Origin: an uncultured Lentisphaeria bacterium | GTDB taxonomy: Bacteria > Verrucomicrobiota > Lentisphaeria > Victivallales > Victivallaceae | Assembly (NCBI GenBank): GCA_903821255.1 | Contig: CAIJKT010000571.1 | Coordinates: forward strand, 1 to 9,322 | Direction of reading: 5' to 3' | DNA: 9,322 nt | Shown: positions 1 through 7,296 of the stretch, piece after piece | Layout: each line of letters starts with the position of its first letter | Numbering within the stretch: the stretch's first letter is position 1 | Program-made: the position numbers and the translations under genes | The notes under the pieces: model-generated | Seen by the model: only the letters and a program-made list of their open reading frames with translations | What the model was told of the DNA's origin: nothing | Databases searched by the model: none

Positions 1-1
1 C

Positions 2-1564
2 ATTATCGCGGACACCCCAGGACACGAGCAGTACACCAGGAACATGGCGACCGGCGCGTCAACCGCGAATCTGGCGATTATCCTGATTGACACCCGCTAC
101 GGGGTGGTCACCCAGACCAAACGGCACGCGTTCATCATTTCGCTGCTCGGGATCAAGCATCTGGTGGTGGCCATCAACAAAATGGACCTGGTGGACTATT
201 CCCAGGAAGTTTTCAACAACATCCGCCAGAGTTTCTCGGAGTTTGTCGGGCATCTGGACATTCCCGATGTGCAATATATCCCGATCTCCGCGCTGAAGGG
301 GGAAAATGTCGTTGAAAAATCCGCCGTCATGCCGTGGTATAGCGGCGGCTCCCTGCTGGAATTTCTGGAAACGGTGGATGTTGCCAGCGACCGCAATTTC
401 ACGGATTTCCGCTTCCCGGTGCAGTACGTCAGCCGTCCGCATCTGGATTTCCGCGGCTTCGCCGGCACTGTCGCCTCCGGCGTGGTGAAAGTGGGGGATA
501 AAATTAAAGTTCTGCCTTCGCTGAAGCTGTCCAAAGTCAAAAATATCGTCACCGCCGACGGCAATCTCCACGAGGCGTTCCCGCCGCAGGCGGTTACGAT
601 TGAGCTGGAAGACGAAATTGACATCAGCAGCGGCGATATGCTGGTCCACGTCAACAACCAGCCCAAAGTCAGCCAGCACTTTGAGGCGGTCGTGATCTGG
701 ATGACGGACACGCAACTGAAGCCGGGCGGCAACTATCTGATCCGCCACGCCGGGCGCAACGTCAAATCCAGGGTTGACACCATCATCTACAATATTGACG
801 TAAACACGCTGCAGAAAAATAAAACTGAAGGTTTGGGGCTCAATGAAATCGGCAGAGTCGTGATTTGCACGACCAAACCGCTGTATTTCGATGCTTATTC
901 CAAAAACCATGAAACCGGCAGTTTCGTACTGATCGACCCGGTAACCAACGCCACGGCCGGAGCCGGGATGATCATCGAGGGGCTGTCGTTTGACTCCAGG
1001 CAGGATGACGGAATCAAAGACACCGAAACCAGATTGAAGGATCATGTGGAACGCCGGGAATTCTACTGGGAAACCGGCCTGGTGGAAAACAGGGAGCGGA
1101 TATTGCGCAACCGCCACATGGGCAAAACAATCGTCGTCACCGGCGGCAATAACAACGCGGTCCAGGAACTGGCGACGAAACTGGAGCAGCGGCTGTTCCG
1201 GCTGAACATGAATTCGTACTATCTGGGCATTTCCAGCATCAGCAACGGGCTCGACGCGGATATTCAGAACAACCTGATTGAACGCGACGAACGCGTCCGG
1301 CGGCTGGGCGAACTGTCCAGAATCCTGACCGACGCCGGGCTGATTTTCATCACCGCGCTGACCGATGCCGGCGATTATGAATTGAACCGGTTGAAAGTCC
1401 TGAATTCGCCGAGTGAACTGCTGATTATCAACCTGGACGAATCAAACTTCAAGACCATTGCGGTTGATGTGAATCTGGCGTCGGAGAGCAGCCTGGAGGA
1501 TAACTTGCAGTCCATCATCAGGCTGTTGTCCGCCAAAAATATTATCCCGGAATATTGCATCTGA
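2..1564 (+). CDS. cysN: Sulfate adenylyltransferase subunit 1 (CysN) with degenerate APS-kinase-like C-terminal domain, 5' partial
   Basis: CysN is the GTPase subunit of ATP sulfurylase. With CysD it makes adenosine 5'-phosphosulfate (APS) from sulfate and ATP in the cytoplasm, driven by GTP hydrolysis. The reading frame is open from base 2, so the gene starts upstream; by comparison with known CysN about 100 residues are missing, including the GTPase P-loop. Visible GTPase motifs are DTPGH (G3, bases 14-28), NKMD (G4, 176-187) and SALKG (G5, near 286-300). EF-Tu-like domains II and III follow to about base 1110. The last 150 residues align with APS kinase (CysC), as in CysNC/NodQ fusions, including a conserved DAGLIFITA stretch. 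The kinase motifs are gone, however: the P-loop TGLSGSGKST is replaced by TGGNNNAVQE, the DGDN motif is absent and the ISPFR motif is absent. I infer that this domain has no kinase activity. CysD is expected just upstream. The siroheme reductase follows 63 bases after the stop. Confidence 0.93.
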   Translation: MIADTPGHEQYTRNMATGASTANLAIILIDTRYGVVTQTKRHAFIISLLGIKHLVVAINKMDLVDYSQEVFNNIRQSFSEFVGHLDIPDVQYIPISALKGENVVEKSAVMPWYSGGSLLEFLETVDVASDRNFTDFRFPVQYVSRPHLDFRGFAGTVASGVVKVGDKIKVLPSLKLSKVKNIVTADGNLHEAFPPQAVTIELEDEIDISSGDMLVHVNNQPKVSQHFEAVVIWMTDTQLKPGGNYLIRHAGRNVKSRVDTIIYNIDVNTLQKNKTEGLGLNEIGRVVICTTKPLYFDAYSKNHETGSFVLIDPVTNATAGAGMIIEGLSFDSRQDDGIKDTETRLKDHVERREFYWETGLVENRERILRNRHMGKTIVVTGGNNNAVQELATKLEQRLFRLNMNSYYLGISSISNGLDADIQNNLIERDERVRRLGELSRILTDAGLIFITALTDAGDYELNRLKVLNSPSELLIINLDESNFKTIAVDVNLASESSLEDNLQSIIRLLSAKNIIPEYCI

Positions 1565-1615
1565 CATTTGAAAAGAATTGAATGGTTTTATATTAGAACA
1601 TAAACTTAATTTTAT

Positions 1616-1621
1616 AAGGAG
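1616..1621 (+). promoter_or_regulatory. Ribosome binding site deciding the sulfite reductase start
   Basis: AAGGAG is a near-perfect Shine-Dalgarno sequence. It ends directly against the ATG at 1622 and lies 6 bases before the ATG at 1628. Only the second spacing is normal, so translation most likely begins at 1628 (MTNRSIAEF). Confidence 0.75.
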
Positions 1622-1627
1622 ATGGAA

Positions 1628-3187
1628 ATGACGAACCGCAGCATCGCTGAATTTCACGAACTGTATCTTCAGCTTAAAACTAAGATTGACGAATATCTGT
1701 CCGGCGGGATAACGGCGGACCAGCTTAAACCGTTTGCCGCGCCGTTCGGGATTTACGAACAGCGCAACGGTCTGTTCATGGTCAGGATCAGGATTTCCGG
1801 AGGCCACATTGCCCTGAAAACCCTGCGGGATATCGCCGGAATCATGGAGCGGAACAAAATCGGCTCCGCCCATCTTTCGACCCGTCAGGACATCCAGTTG
1901 CACGACGTTCCCGCTGAAAATATTTTTTCAACCATTGAAAGCTGCGACTTGAGCGGCTTTCCGTTCAAAGGCGGCGGCGGCAACACCTACCGGAACATCA
2001 TCGCTTCGGCGGACAGCGGTTTGGGCCAGGATTCAATCTTTGACGTCAAGCCCTATGTGGATGAACTGAACAGTTTCCTGAAAAAATACGAAAAAGCTTT
2101 CGGCCTGCCGCGAAAATTGAAAGCCGGCTTTTTCAGCAACCAGTCCGAAGTCCTGAACGCCGCAGTTCAGGATTTAGGGTTTGTCGCAAAAACCAGCGAC
2201 GGCCGTAAAGGGTTCAAAGTTTACGGCGGCGGCGGCATGGGCCGGGAAAGTTCCCTGGGCGTGGTGCTGTTTGATTTCCTGCCGGATGCCGATGTCATCC
2301 GCTGCGCGGCGGCCATGACCGATCTGTTTTACGACCATGGCGACCGGGCCAACCGCAACCAGGCCCGAATCCGCTTTATCCTGAAAAAGCTTGGCGCCGA
2401 GTCATTTGAGAAACTGTTTCAAGAGTATTATGCCAAAACTCCGGCGTATCCGCTGCCGCTGCTCCGTGAGGTCAGCTATGCACATCTGGCGGAAAAGGTG
2501 AGACGCGCCGAAACGCCGCCTGTTCCCGCAGACGGGTATGATTCGTGGAAGAAATACGCGGTCATTCCGACTAACCTGGGCCCGGACATTTCCTCGGTGC
2601 GGCTGTATGTTCCGTATGGCAATTTAACCGCACGGCAACTGGTGAAACTGGCAGGATTTTTTGAGGATTTGAACTGCGGCTTTCTGCGGCTGCTGCCGTC
2701 TCAGGATATCCTGATTCCGCTGGCACATTCCTCCAATCTGGCGGGAATTTACAATTCGCTGCTGCGTGACTTCCCTGAAACAGACTTGACGCTTAAATCG
2801 TTTAAAGGCCATATCGTCTCCTGCGTCGGTTCGGGCGTATGTAAAATCGGCATCCTGAAATCCCCGGACATTGCCGATGCGGTCGGCGCCGAAATGGACA
2901 AGCTGCTGCCGGTTGACACCCCGGAGAAAGTTAAAATATTGCGCACATTGACTGATCATGTCAGAATATCCGGCTGCCCGAATTCATGCGCCGGACACCA
3001 GGTCGCGAAAATCGGACTGCAGGGACAGAAAAAACGGATTGGCGAAACCGCGGAAGACGTATGCCTGTTCTTTACCGGCCTTTCGACGGATGAAAACGCT
3101 TTAAAACTCTCCGCTCCGGCAACTGAAGATGAATTTGTCAAAGTCGCGGATATTCCGCTAAAGATCAAATCTTTATTAGGCACATAG
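1628..3187 (+). CDS. Ferredoxin-type assimilatory sulfite (nitrite/sulfite) reductase, siroheme and 4Fe-4S hemoprotein
   Basis: This 519-residue protein belongs to the nitrite/sulfite reductase superfamily, which carries out six-electron reduction of sulfite to sulfide (or nitrite to ammonia) at a coupled siroheme-[4Fe-4S] centre. The order is NIR_SIR ferredoxin-like half-domain (about residues 35-100), first siroheme-binding domain (GGGGNTYRNI near 115-125), a second ferredoxin-like half (about 305-370) and the C-terminal cluster domain. Cluster ligands are clear: Cys399-X5-Cys405 and Cys450-Pro-Asn-Ser-Cys454, the last Cys bridging cluster and siroheme. No flavin or NADPH domain is present, so electrons probably come from ferredoxin or a separate subunit. 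The start at 1628 is preferred over an in-frame ATG at 1622 because AAGGAG at 1616-1621 lies 6 bases before 1628 but abuts 1622. Its position after cysN favours sulfite as substrate; sequence alone does not exclude nitrite. It is probably co-transcribed with cysN. Confidence 0.88.
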   Translation: MTNRSIAEFHELYLQLKTKIDEYLSGGITADQLKPFAAPFGIYEQRNGLFMVRIRISGGHIALKTLRDIAGIMERNKIGSAHLSTRQDIQLHDVPAENIFSTIESCDLSGFPFKGGGGNTYRNIIASADSGLGQDSIFDVKPYVDELNSFLKKYEKAFGLPRKLKAGFFSNQSEVLNAAVQDLGFVAKTSDGRKGFKVYGGGGMGRESSLGVVLFDFLPDADVIRCAAAMTDLFYDHGDRANRNQARIRFILKKLGAESFEKLFQEYYAKTPAYPLPLLREVSYAHLAEKVRRAETPPVPADGYDSWKKYAVIPTNLGPDISSVRLYVPYGNLTARQLVKLAGFFEDLNCGFLRLLPSQDILIPLAHSSNLAGIYNSLLRDFPETDLTLKSFKGHIVSCVGSGVCKIGILKSPDIADAVGAEMDKLLPVDTPEKVKILRTLTDHVRISGCPNSCAGHQVAKIGLQGQKKRIGETAEDVCLFFTGLSTDENALKLSAPATEDEFVKVADIPLKIKSLLGT

Positions 3188-3218
3188 TTTTTATAACGCT
3201 TGCTTTCCTGAACAACAG

Positions 3219-3264
3219 AAGTTATGCTATAATATTAAGTAATTAATATTTCAGCATAATTTTT
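3219..3264. repeat. Long AT-rich inverted repeat with T tail, candidate terminator or operator
   Basis: The left arm 3222-3238 and the right arm 3243-3259 are reverse complements at 15 of 17 positions around the 4-base loop GTAA. AA at 3219-3220 can also pair with TT at 3261-3262, with a G-T pair between. The right arm runs into TTTTT (3260-3264), so in RNA the element would form a stem of about 20 pairs followed by U residues. This could terminate the sulfite reductase transcript. The stem has few G-C pairs, which is weak for an intrinsic terminator. The same palindrome covers a consensus -10 box, so it could instead be a binding site for a dimeric regulator of the downstream kinase gene. 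Confidence 0.6.
3225..3233 (+). promoter_or_regulatory. Candidate extended -10 promoter for the sensor kinase gene
   Basis: TGCTATAAT is an exact extended -10 element (TGN plus consensus TATAAT). No good -35 box lies 16-18 bases upstream; the best is a poor TTCCTG at 3205-3210. Extended -10 promoters can work without a strong -35. The predicted transcript start is near 3240, giving a leader of about 80 bases before the kinase start. The element lies inside the left arm of the inverted repeat at 3219-3264, which suggests either regulation at this site or a chance match within a terminator. Confidence 0.45.
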
Positions 3265-3319
3265 GCCGCTTTTCCCTCTGCAAAGTCCTTGCCCGGAGAC
3301 AAGCGGAAACAGGATGTTT

Positions 3320-4801
3320 ATGAACGAGCAACTTAATCTGCTGCTGGTCGAAGATTCGGAAAGCGACGCTGCCATGATTGTCCGCCTGCTGGAGCAGGCC
3401 GGCTACAAAGTTCATAGTAAAATAGTCGGAGACGCCGGCCAAATGTGCGCCGCCTTGTCCGGGGAGCACTGGGACGCGGTGATTTCCGACTACAATCTCC
3501 CGCAGTTCGATGCATTGTCCGCACTCACGCTCATACAGCAGGCTGAACTTAATATCCCGTTCCTGGTGGTATCCGGCTGTATCGGCGAAGAGACCGCCGT
3601 GTCCATGATGAAGGCCGGCGCCAAAGATTATATCATGAAGGACAATCTTTACAGGCTGATACCTGCGCTGGAACGCGAACTTCGAGACTCGCATGCCCTG
3701 CGGGAACAACTCAAGACTGAAATGGCGCTGCAGGAAAGCGACCAGCGGTTCCATGCGGCGTTTGCAAATGCCGCAATCGGAATGGCCATAGTCTCGCCGG
3801 AAGGCAATTACCTGAAAGTCAATAATGCGTTATGCAAACTTACCGGCTATACGGAAAAAGAACTGCTTTCCAGAAGCATCATGGACATAACCCATCCGGA
3901 GGACCAGGCAAAAGACCTGAAAAACATAAGCAGAATACTGTCGGGGGAAGTCGGCCATTATCACATGGAGAAACGCTATATTCACAAGCGGGGACATGCC
4001 GTATGGGTTCTGCTGAGCGTGTCACTGATCAGAAATAATAATAACGAACCACTGTATTTTGTTTCGCAGGCCCAGGACATCACCGAACATAAAAGATATG
4101 AACTTGAACTTCAGGAATTGAACATCTCCAAAGACAAATTCTTCTCCATCATCGCCCATGACCTGAAAAGCATGTTTAATAACATTCTGGGGTTCAGCGA
4201 TTTGCTGAAATCGGAAATAAGAACCAGTGATCCGGAGACAATTGAACAGTATGTCGACATGGTTAATTGTTCGGCGCATCAAACCTATGACATACTCGCA
4301 AACCTGCTGGAATGGGCAAACTCGCAACGCGGCAAAATACCGTTCAATCCCGCTCCGGTAGTTTTACGCGGATTGATCGAGGAGGAACTGGCCGTGCTGC
4401 GCAAGAGCGCCGAACAGAAAGATATCGAATTAAAAATCTGCATCCCGGATAAGTTAACCGTGACGGCAGATAAAGATATGCTCAAAACGGTTTTGCGCAA
4501 CCTGATTTCAAATGCCGTTAAGTTCACGCCGAAAAACGGTGAAATTGAGCTGTACGCCACGCCGGACGATCAGCAGATTGAAATAGCCGTCTGCGACAAC
4601 GGCACCGGAATGACTCAGAAAGCGGTTGACAAACTCTTTAAACTTGACATCATTAATTCGACCCCCGGCACCGAAAACGAAAAAGGAACCGGGCTTGGCC
4701 TGATGCTGTGCAGCGATTTCGTGAAAAAACACGGCGGGAAAATCTGGGCGGAAAGCGAACCGGGCAAAGGCAGCACCTTCAAGTTCACCATGCCGCAGTG
4801 A
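3320..4801 (+). CDS. Soluble hybrid sensor histidine kinase, REC-PAS-HisKA-HATPase
   Basis: This 493-residue kinase has no membrane segments, so it should act in the cytoplasm. A receiver domain comes first (about residues 5-125), with acidic E11 D12, phosphoacceptor D57, S85 and K107 all present. A PAS sensor domain follows (about 138-268, ending in DITEHKRYE). The dimerisation/phosphotransfer domain carries His280 in IIAHDLKSMF. The C-terminal ATPase domain has N398 in the N box, DNGTGM at 426 and GTGLGL at 456. The proline usual five residues after the phosphohistidine (HDxxxP) is Met285 here. The N-terminal REC suggests the kinase responds to another phosphodonor or autoregulates. No separate response regulator is next to it, so its partner and signal are unknown. 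An ATG at 3314 is an alternative start two codons earlier; AGGA at 3311-3314, 5 bases before 3320, favours 3320. Confidence 0.9.
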   Translation: MNEQLNLLLVEDSESDAAMIVRLLEQAGYKVHSKIVGDAGQMCAALSGEHWDAVISDYNLPQFDALSALTLIQQAELNIPFLVVSGCIGEETAVSMMKAGAKDYIMKDNLYRLIPALERELRDSHALREQLKTEMALQESDQRFHAAFANAAIGMAIVSPEGNYLKVNNALCKLTGYTEKELLSRSIMDITHPEDQAKDLKNISRILSGEVGHYHMEKRYIHKRGHAVWVLLSVSLIRNNNNEPLYFVSQAQDITEHKRYELELQELNISKDKFFSIIAHDLKSMFNNILGFSDLLKSEIRTSDPETIEQYVDMVNCSAHQTYDILANLLEWANSQRGKIPFNPAPVVLRGLIEEELAVLRKSAEQKDIELKICIPDKLTVTADKDMLKTVLRNLISNAVKFTPKNGEIELYATPDDQQIEIAVCDNGTGMTQKAVDKLFKLDIINSTPGTENEKGTGLGLMLCSDFVKKHGGKIWAESEPGKGSTFKFTMPQ

Positions 4802-4811
4802 CCGGCGGAAT

Positions 4812-4845
4812 CCGGAAATCAGGCTTTTATTATTGCGCTTTCCGG
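4812..4845. terminator. Weak inverted repeat between convergent genes, possible bidirectional terminator
   Basis: CCGGAAA (4812-4818) and TTTCCGG (4839-4845) form a 7-base inverted repeat around a 20-base spacer. It spans the 28-base gap between the converging stop codons and enters the last codons of ybiT. Position and symmetry suit a shared terminator. The loop is long and there is no clean T tract immediately after either arm. Confidence 0.25.
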
Positions 4846-6431
4846 TTCTTCTTATAAGCATCATATTCCGCGAGCGTTCCGGGAAAGTCAACAACCTTGC
4901 CGTCATCAATATCAATAATCCTGGTCGCCAGGCTGCTGATGAATTCACGGTCGTGGCTGACAAATATTATTGTATCGGTAACCAGGGAAAGCGCATAATT
5001 CAGCGCCTCGATGGATTCAAGGTCCAGATGGTTGGTCGGTTCGTCCAGCACCAGCACATTGCCGGCTTCAAGCATCATTTTAGCGATGATCAGACGGGCC
5101 TTTTCGCCTCCGGAAAGCACTTTGACCGGCTTATAGACTTCATCCCCGCTGAACAGCATCTTGCCCATGAACGAGCGCAGTTCCATTTCGCTGAGACCGG
5201 TTTCCGGGCCGAAATGCGCTAGCCAGTCAATCGACCGCTCCTCGGTATTCAGCATATCCGAGGTGTCCTGAGGGAAATAACCGATTTTTACGGTTTCGCC
5301 ATGCACGACTTCGCCGTTGCAGGGTTCGATTAGTTTCATCAGAGTCTTCAGCAGGGTCGTCTTGCCCGCGCCGTTGGTCCCGATAATCGCGACTTTCTCA
5401 TTGTTCGCGCAGGAGAAATAAAGATTCTTGAACAGCGTGTGATCATAAACTTTGTCGATTTTCTCCGCTTCAATGACCTTCTCGCCCAGCCGCTGCCCGG
5501 GAGTAAAACGGATATAAGGCGATACGCGCGAACTCGGTCTGATCTCATTGAGCTGAATCTTGTCCAGTTCCTTCTGGCGCGACGTGGCCTGCTTGGCCTT
5601 GGACGCGTTGGCGCTGAAACGGTTGATAAAACACTTCAGATCTTCGATCCGCTTTTCTTTCTTCTTGTTGTCTTTCAACTGCAGCTCGATCGCCATGGCG
5701 CTGGCGGTCATGAAAAAGTCGTAGTTGCCGTTGAACAGACGTATTTCCTGGTAATCCAGGTCCGCGATATGGGTGCATACTTCATTAATGAAATAGCGGT
5801 TATGCGAAATCACGATGACCGTGCCCTTATGCTGCTGCAATACTCCGCAAAGCCAGTCAATGCTGCTCATGTCAAGATGGTTGGTCGGTTCGTCCAGCAG
5901 CAGGATTTCAGGATTGTAAAACAGCACCTGGGCCAGCAGCACCCGCAGTTTGAAGCCGCCGGTCAGGGTTGACAGCGGCATATTGTGTTTGTCCTCCGGA
6001 ATGCCCAGCCCGACTAACAGTTTGGCCGCGTCAGCCTCCATCGTGTAGCCGCCGGCATTGCCGAACAGGTCTTCAATGTCATTGGCCCGGTTCTCCTCCT
6101 CGTCAGTCAACTCGGACTGGGAGAACAGGTATTCCCGTTCCTTGTGTATCTTCCACAGATTCTCGTTGCCCATGTACACGGTGTCGAGAATCGTTTCATT
6201 TTCATATTTATAATGATCCTGCTTCAGATAGCCAACCCGGCAGTCGCGGTCGATCACAACCTCGCCGGTGGTAGCCTGCAATTGTCCGCTCAGAATGCGC
6301 ATGAACGTGGACTTGCCGGAACCGTTGGCGCCGATCAGTCCGTAACGGTTGCCCGGAGTGAATTTTACAGAAACATTCTCGAACAATATCTGCTGTCCGA
6401 TTCTCATCGAAATATTGGCTGCTGCTATCAT
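4830..6431 (-). CDS. ybiT: ABC-F family ATPase, YbiT type
   Basis: ABC-F proteins are soluble twin-ATPase proteins that bind the ribosomal E site and rescue or tune stalled translation; they are not transporters. This one has 533 residues, close to the usual length for YbiT. The first ATPase domain has Walker A GANGSGKST (34-42), signature LTGGF (156-160) and Walker B ending D180 E181. The second has Walker A GTNGAGKTT (351-359), signature LSGGE (439-443), Walker B ending D463 E464 and switch His493 (SHDRE). Between them (about 241-312) lies the basic linker that contacts P-site tRNA in characterised ABC-F proteins. GFKLRVLLAQ after the first signature and CTHIADLDY near 219-227 match the YbiT subgroup rather than EttA or Uup. 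The first signature is non-canonical, and the first switch region reads SHNR instead of SHDR. No transmembrane segments are present. The gene converges with the kinase gene and probably has its own promoter in the 156-base gap upstream. An antibiotic-resistance role cannot be inferred. Confidence 0.93.
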   Translation of the reverse strand: MIAAANISMRIGQQILFENVSVKFTPGNRYGLIGANGSGKSTFMRILSGQLQATTGEVVIDRDCRVGYLKQDHYKYENETILDTVYMGNENLWKIHKEREYLFSQSELTDEEENRANDIEDLFGNAGGYTMEADAAKLLVGLGIPEDKHNMPLSTLTGGFKLRVLLAQVLFYNPEILLLDEPTNHLDMSSIDWLCGVLQQHKGTVIVISHNRYFINEVCTHIADLDYQEIRLFNGNYDFFMTASAMAIELQLKDNKKKEKRIEDLKCFINRFSANASKAKQATSRQKELDKIQLNEIRPSSRVSPYIRFTPGQRLGEKVIEAEKIDKVYDHTLFKNLYFSCANNEKVAIIGTNGAGKTTLLKTLMKLIEPCNGEVVHGETVKIGYFPQDTSDMLNTEERSIDWLAHFGPETGLSEMELRSFMGKMLFSGDEVYKPVKVLSGGEKARLIIAKMMLEAGNVLVLDEPTNHLDLESIEALNYALSLVTDTIIFVSHDREFISSLATRIIDIDDGKVVDFPGTLAEYDAYKKNRKAQ

Positions 6432-6468
6432 TAAAACAATCCCATGTTAAATATTTTAAGCGCCTTTT

Positions 6469-6496
6469 AATGTACTCAATATTTGCGGAATTTCAA
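6469..6496 (-). promoter_or_regulatory. Weak candidate promoter for ybiT
   Basis: On the minus strand TTGAAA (6491-6496) and TACATT (6469-6474) are separated by 16 bases, lying about 40 bases upstream of the ybiT start. The -10 matches consensus at only four of six positions. The call rests on position as much as on sequence. Confidence 0.22.
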
Positions 6497-6504
6497 CATC
6501 ATAA

Positions 6505-6543
6505 CCGCTTTTCGTTGAGACATTTTCAAAGCGGCAGTTGCCG
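6505..6543 (-). other. Inverted repeats downstream of the H-X9-DG gene, possible termination region
   Basis: In the 156-base gap between the H-X9-DG gene stop and the ybiT start, CCGCTTT (6505-6511) pairs with AAAGCGG (6528-6534) around 16 bases. An overlapping small hairpin CGGCA/TGCCG lies at 6532-6543. Neither is followed by a clear U tract on the minus strand, so termination is only suggested. Nothing else was recognised in this gap. Confidence 0.2.
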
Positions 6544-6587
6544 TGAAGTCAAAATTTTGCATGGAGGCCGGCATATTCGCAGTTACA

Positions 6588-7280
6588 TTATTTTCTAATC
6601 TTTTCCAGCCAGTCTTTTCCGTAAATGCCATTGATGGTTCCATCCACCCGGCCGATGTTGCCGAAGAATTCGTGATTATTAGGCTTGTCATAGAGAATAG
6701 GAGTATTCGGATCGGATTTCTCGTTTAGTCCGCCGATATAAACATAATCTACCGTATCTTCTGTTAATGGCAGATTTCCCTTGCCTTTCGCCTTCAAAGA
6801 GCTTGGACAGGTATATACCAAGTAGTCAATCAGATAATCGTATTTTCTCAAATACTCCAGCCCGGCAGCTCCGTTTGCAGGTGGAAAATTACCGGAATAG
6901 TCAGCAGCGTATTGCAGTAATGCAAGGCGAATCTGCTTTATATTGCTTGCGCAAGACATACGCATCGGCCCTTCGTAGGCAGCGCCTAGCGGCGGCAAAC
7001 AAAGTCCAATAAAAATAAAACTAAAAAACGTACAGAGAACGCATATAATCTTACCTTCATCATTTTTTCTTTTAATCTCTGCAATTAAGCCGCAAATTCC
7101 GAAAAAGAAGCCGAAAAAACAAATGAGCAGCCCTATTCCCATAACTGATCTGCTGGTTGGCCATCCGCAATAAAGCGCATATCCATCGGAAATAGTATGT
7201 ATATAAGTTCCCGAAATCATACCGCCAGCGGCTAAACTAACCGCGATCCAGGTCAGAACAGATATTTTTGTTTTGCTCAT
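6588..7280 (-). CDS. Three-helix membrane protein with pseudopilin-like H-X9-DG domain, function unknown
   Basis: This 230-residue protein has three predicted membrane helices near residues 6-28, 45-69 and 76-100. The rest is a soluble domain beginning CASNIKQIRLALLQYAAD (110-127), continuing YTCPS (156-160) and ending His203-X9-Asp213-Gly214. These are hallmarks of prepilin-associated H-X9-DG proteins (DUF1559 and relatives), which are greatly expanded in PVC bacteria. Family members usually start with one cleavable type IV prepilin helix; here three helices replace it, with no prepilin cleavage motif. Cys110 and Cys158 could form a disulfide if the domain is outside the cytoplasm. The start is well supported by AGGAG at 7288-7292, 7 bases upstream. 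The DUF2752 gene ends 16 bases before it, so they are probably co-transcribed. The gene looks more AT-rich than the flanking cusA and cysN. I do not assign a function. Confidence 0.78.
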   Translation of the reverse strand: MSKTKISVLTWIAVSLAAGGMISGTYIHTISDGYALYCGWPTSRSVMGIGLLICFFGFFFGICGLIAEIKRKNDEGKIICVLCTFFSFIFIGLCLPPLGAAYEGPMRMSCASNIKQIRLALLQYAADYSGNFPPANGAAGLEYLRKYDYLIDYLVYTCPSSLKAKGKGNLPLTEDTVDYVYIGGLNEKSDPNTPILYDKPNNHEFFGNIGRVDGTINGIYGKDWLEKIRK

Positions 7281-7287
7281 TTCAACT

Positions 7288-7292
7288 CTCCT
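7288..7292 (-). promoter_or_regulatory. Ribosome binding site of the H-X9-DG gene
   Basis: On the minus strand AGGAG lies 7 bases before the ATG at 7280. It sits in the 16-base gap after the DUF2752 stop codon, which supports independent ribosome entry within a shared transcript. Confidence 0.7.
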
Positions 7293-7296
7293 ATAT

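Noticed and set aside
59..1117. A 352-residue open frame on the minus strand opposite cysN
   Set aside because: It is the complementary shadow of the well-conserved cysN frame, and its translation has no recognisable domain.
1568..1596. Possible promoter TTGAAA...TATTAG in the cysN-reductase gap
   Set aside because: The -10 is poor at 17-base spacing and the better TATATT has a 15-base spacer. The short gap and related functions favour one transcript.
6476..6691. A 71-residue minus-strand frame overlapping the end of the H-X9-DG gene, considered as a separate gene or frameshifted tail
   Set aside because: The H-X9-DG protein already ends naturally just after its DG motif; the overlapping frame has no ribosome binding site and no recognised domain.
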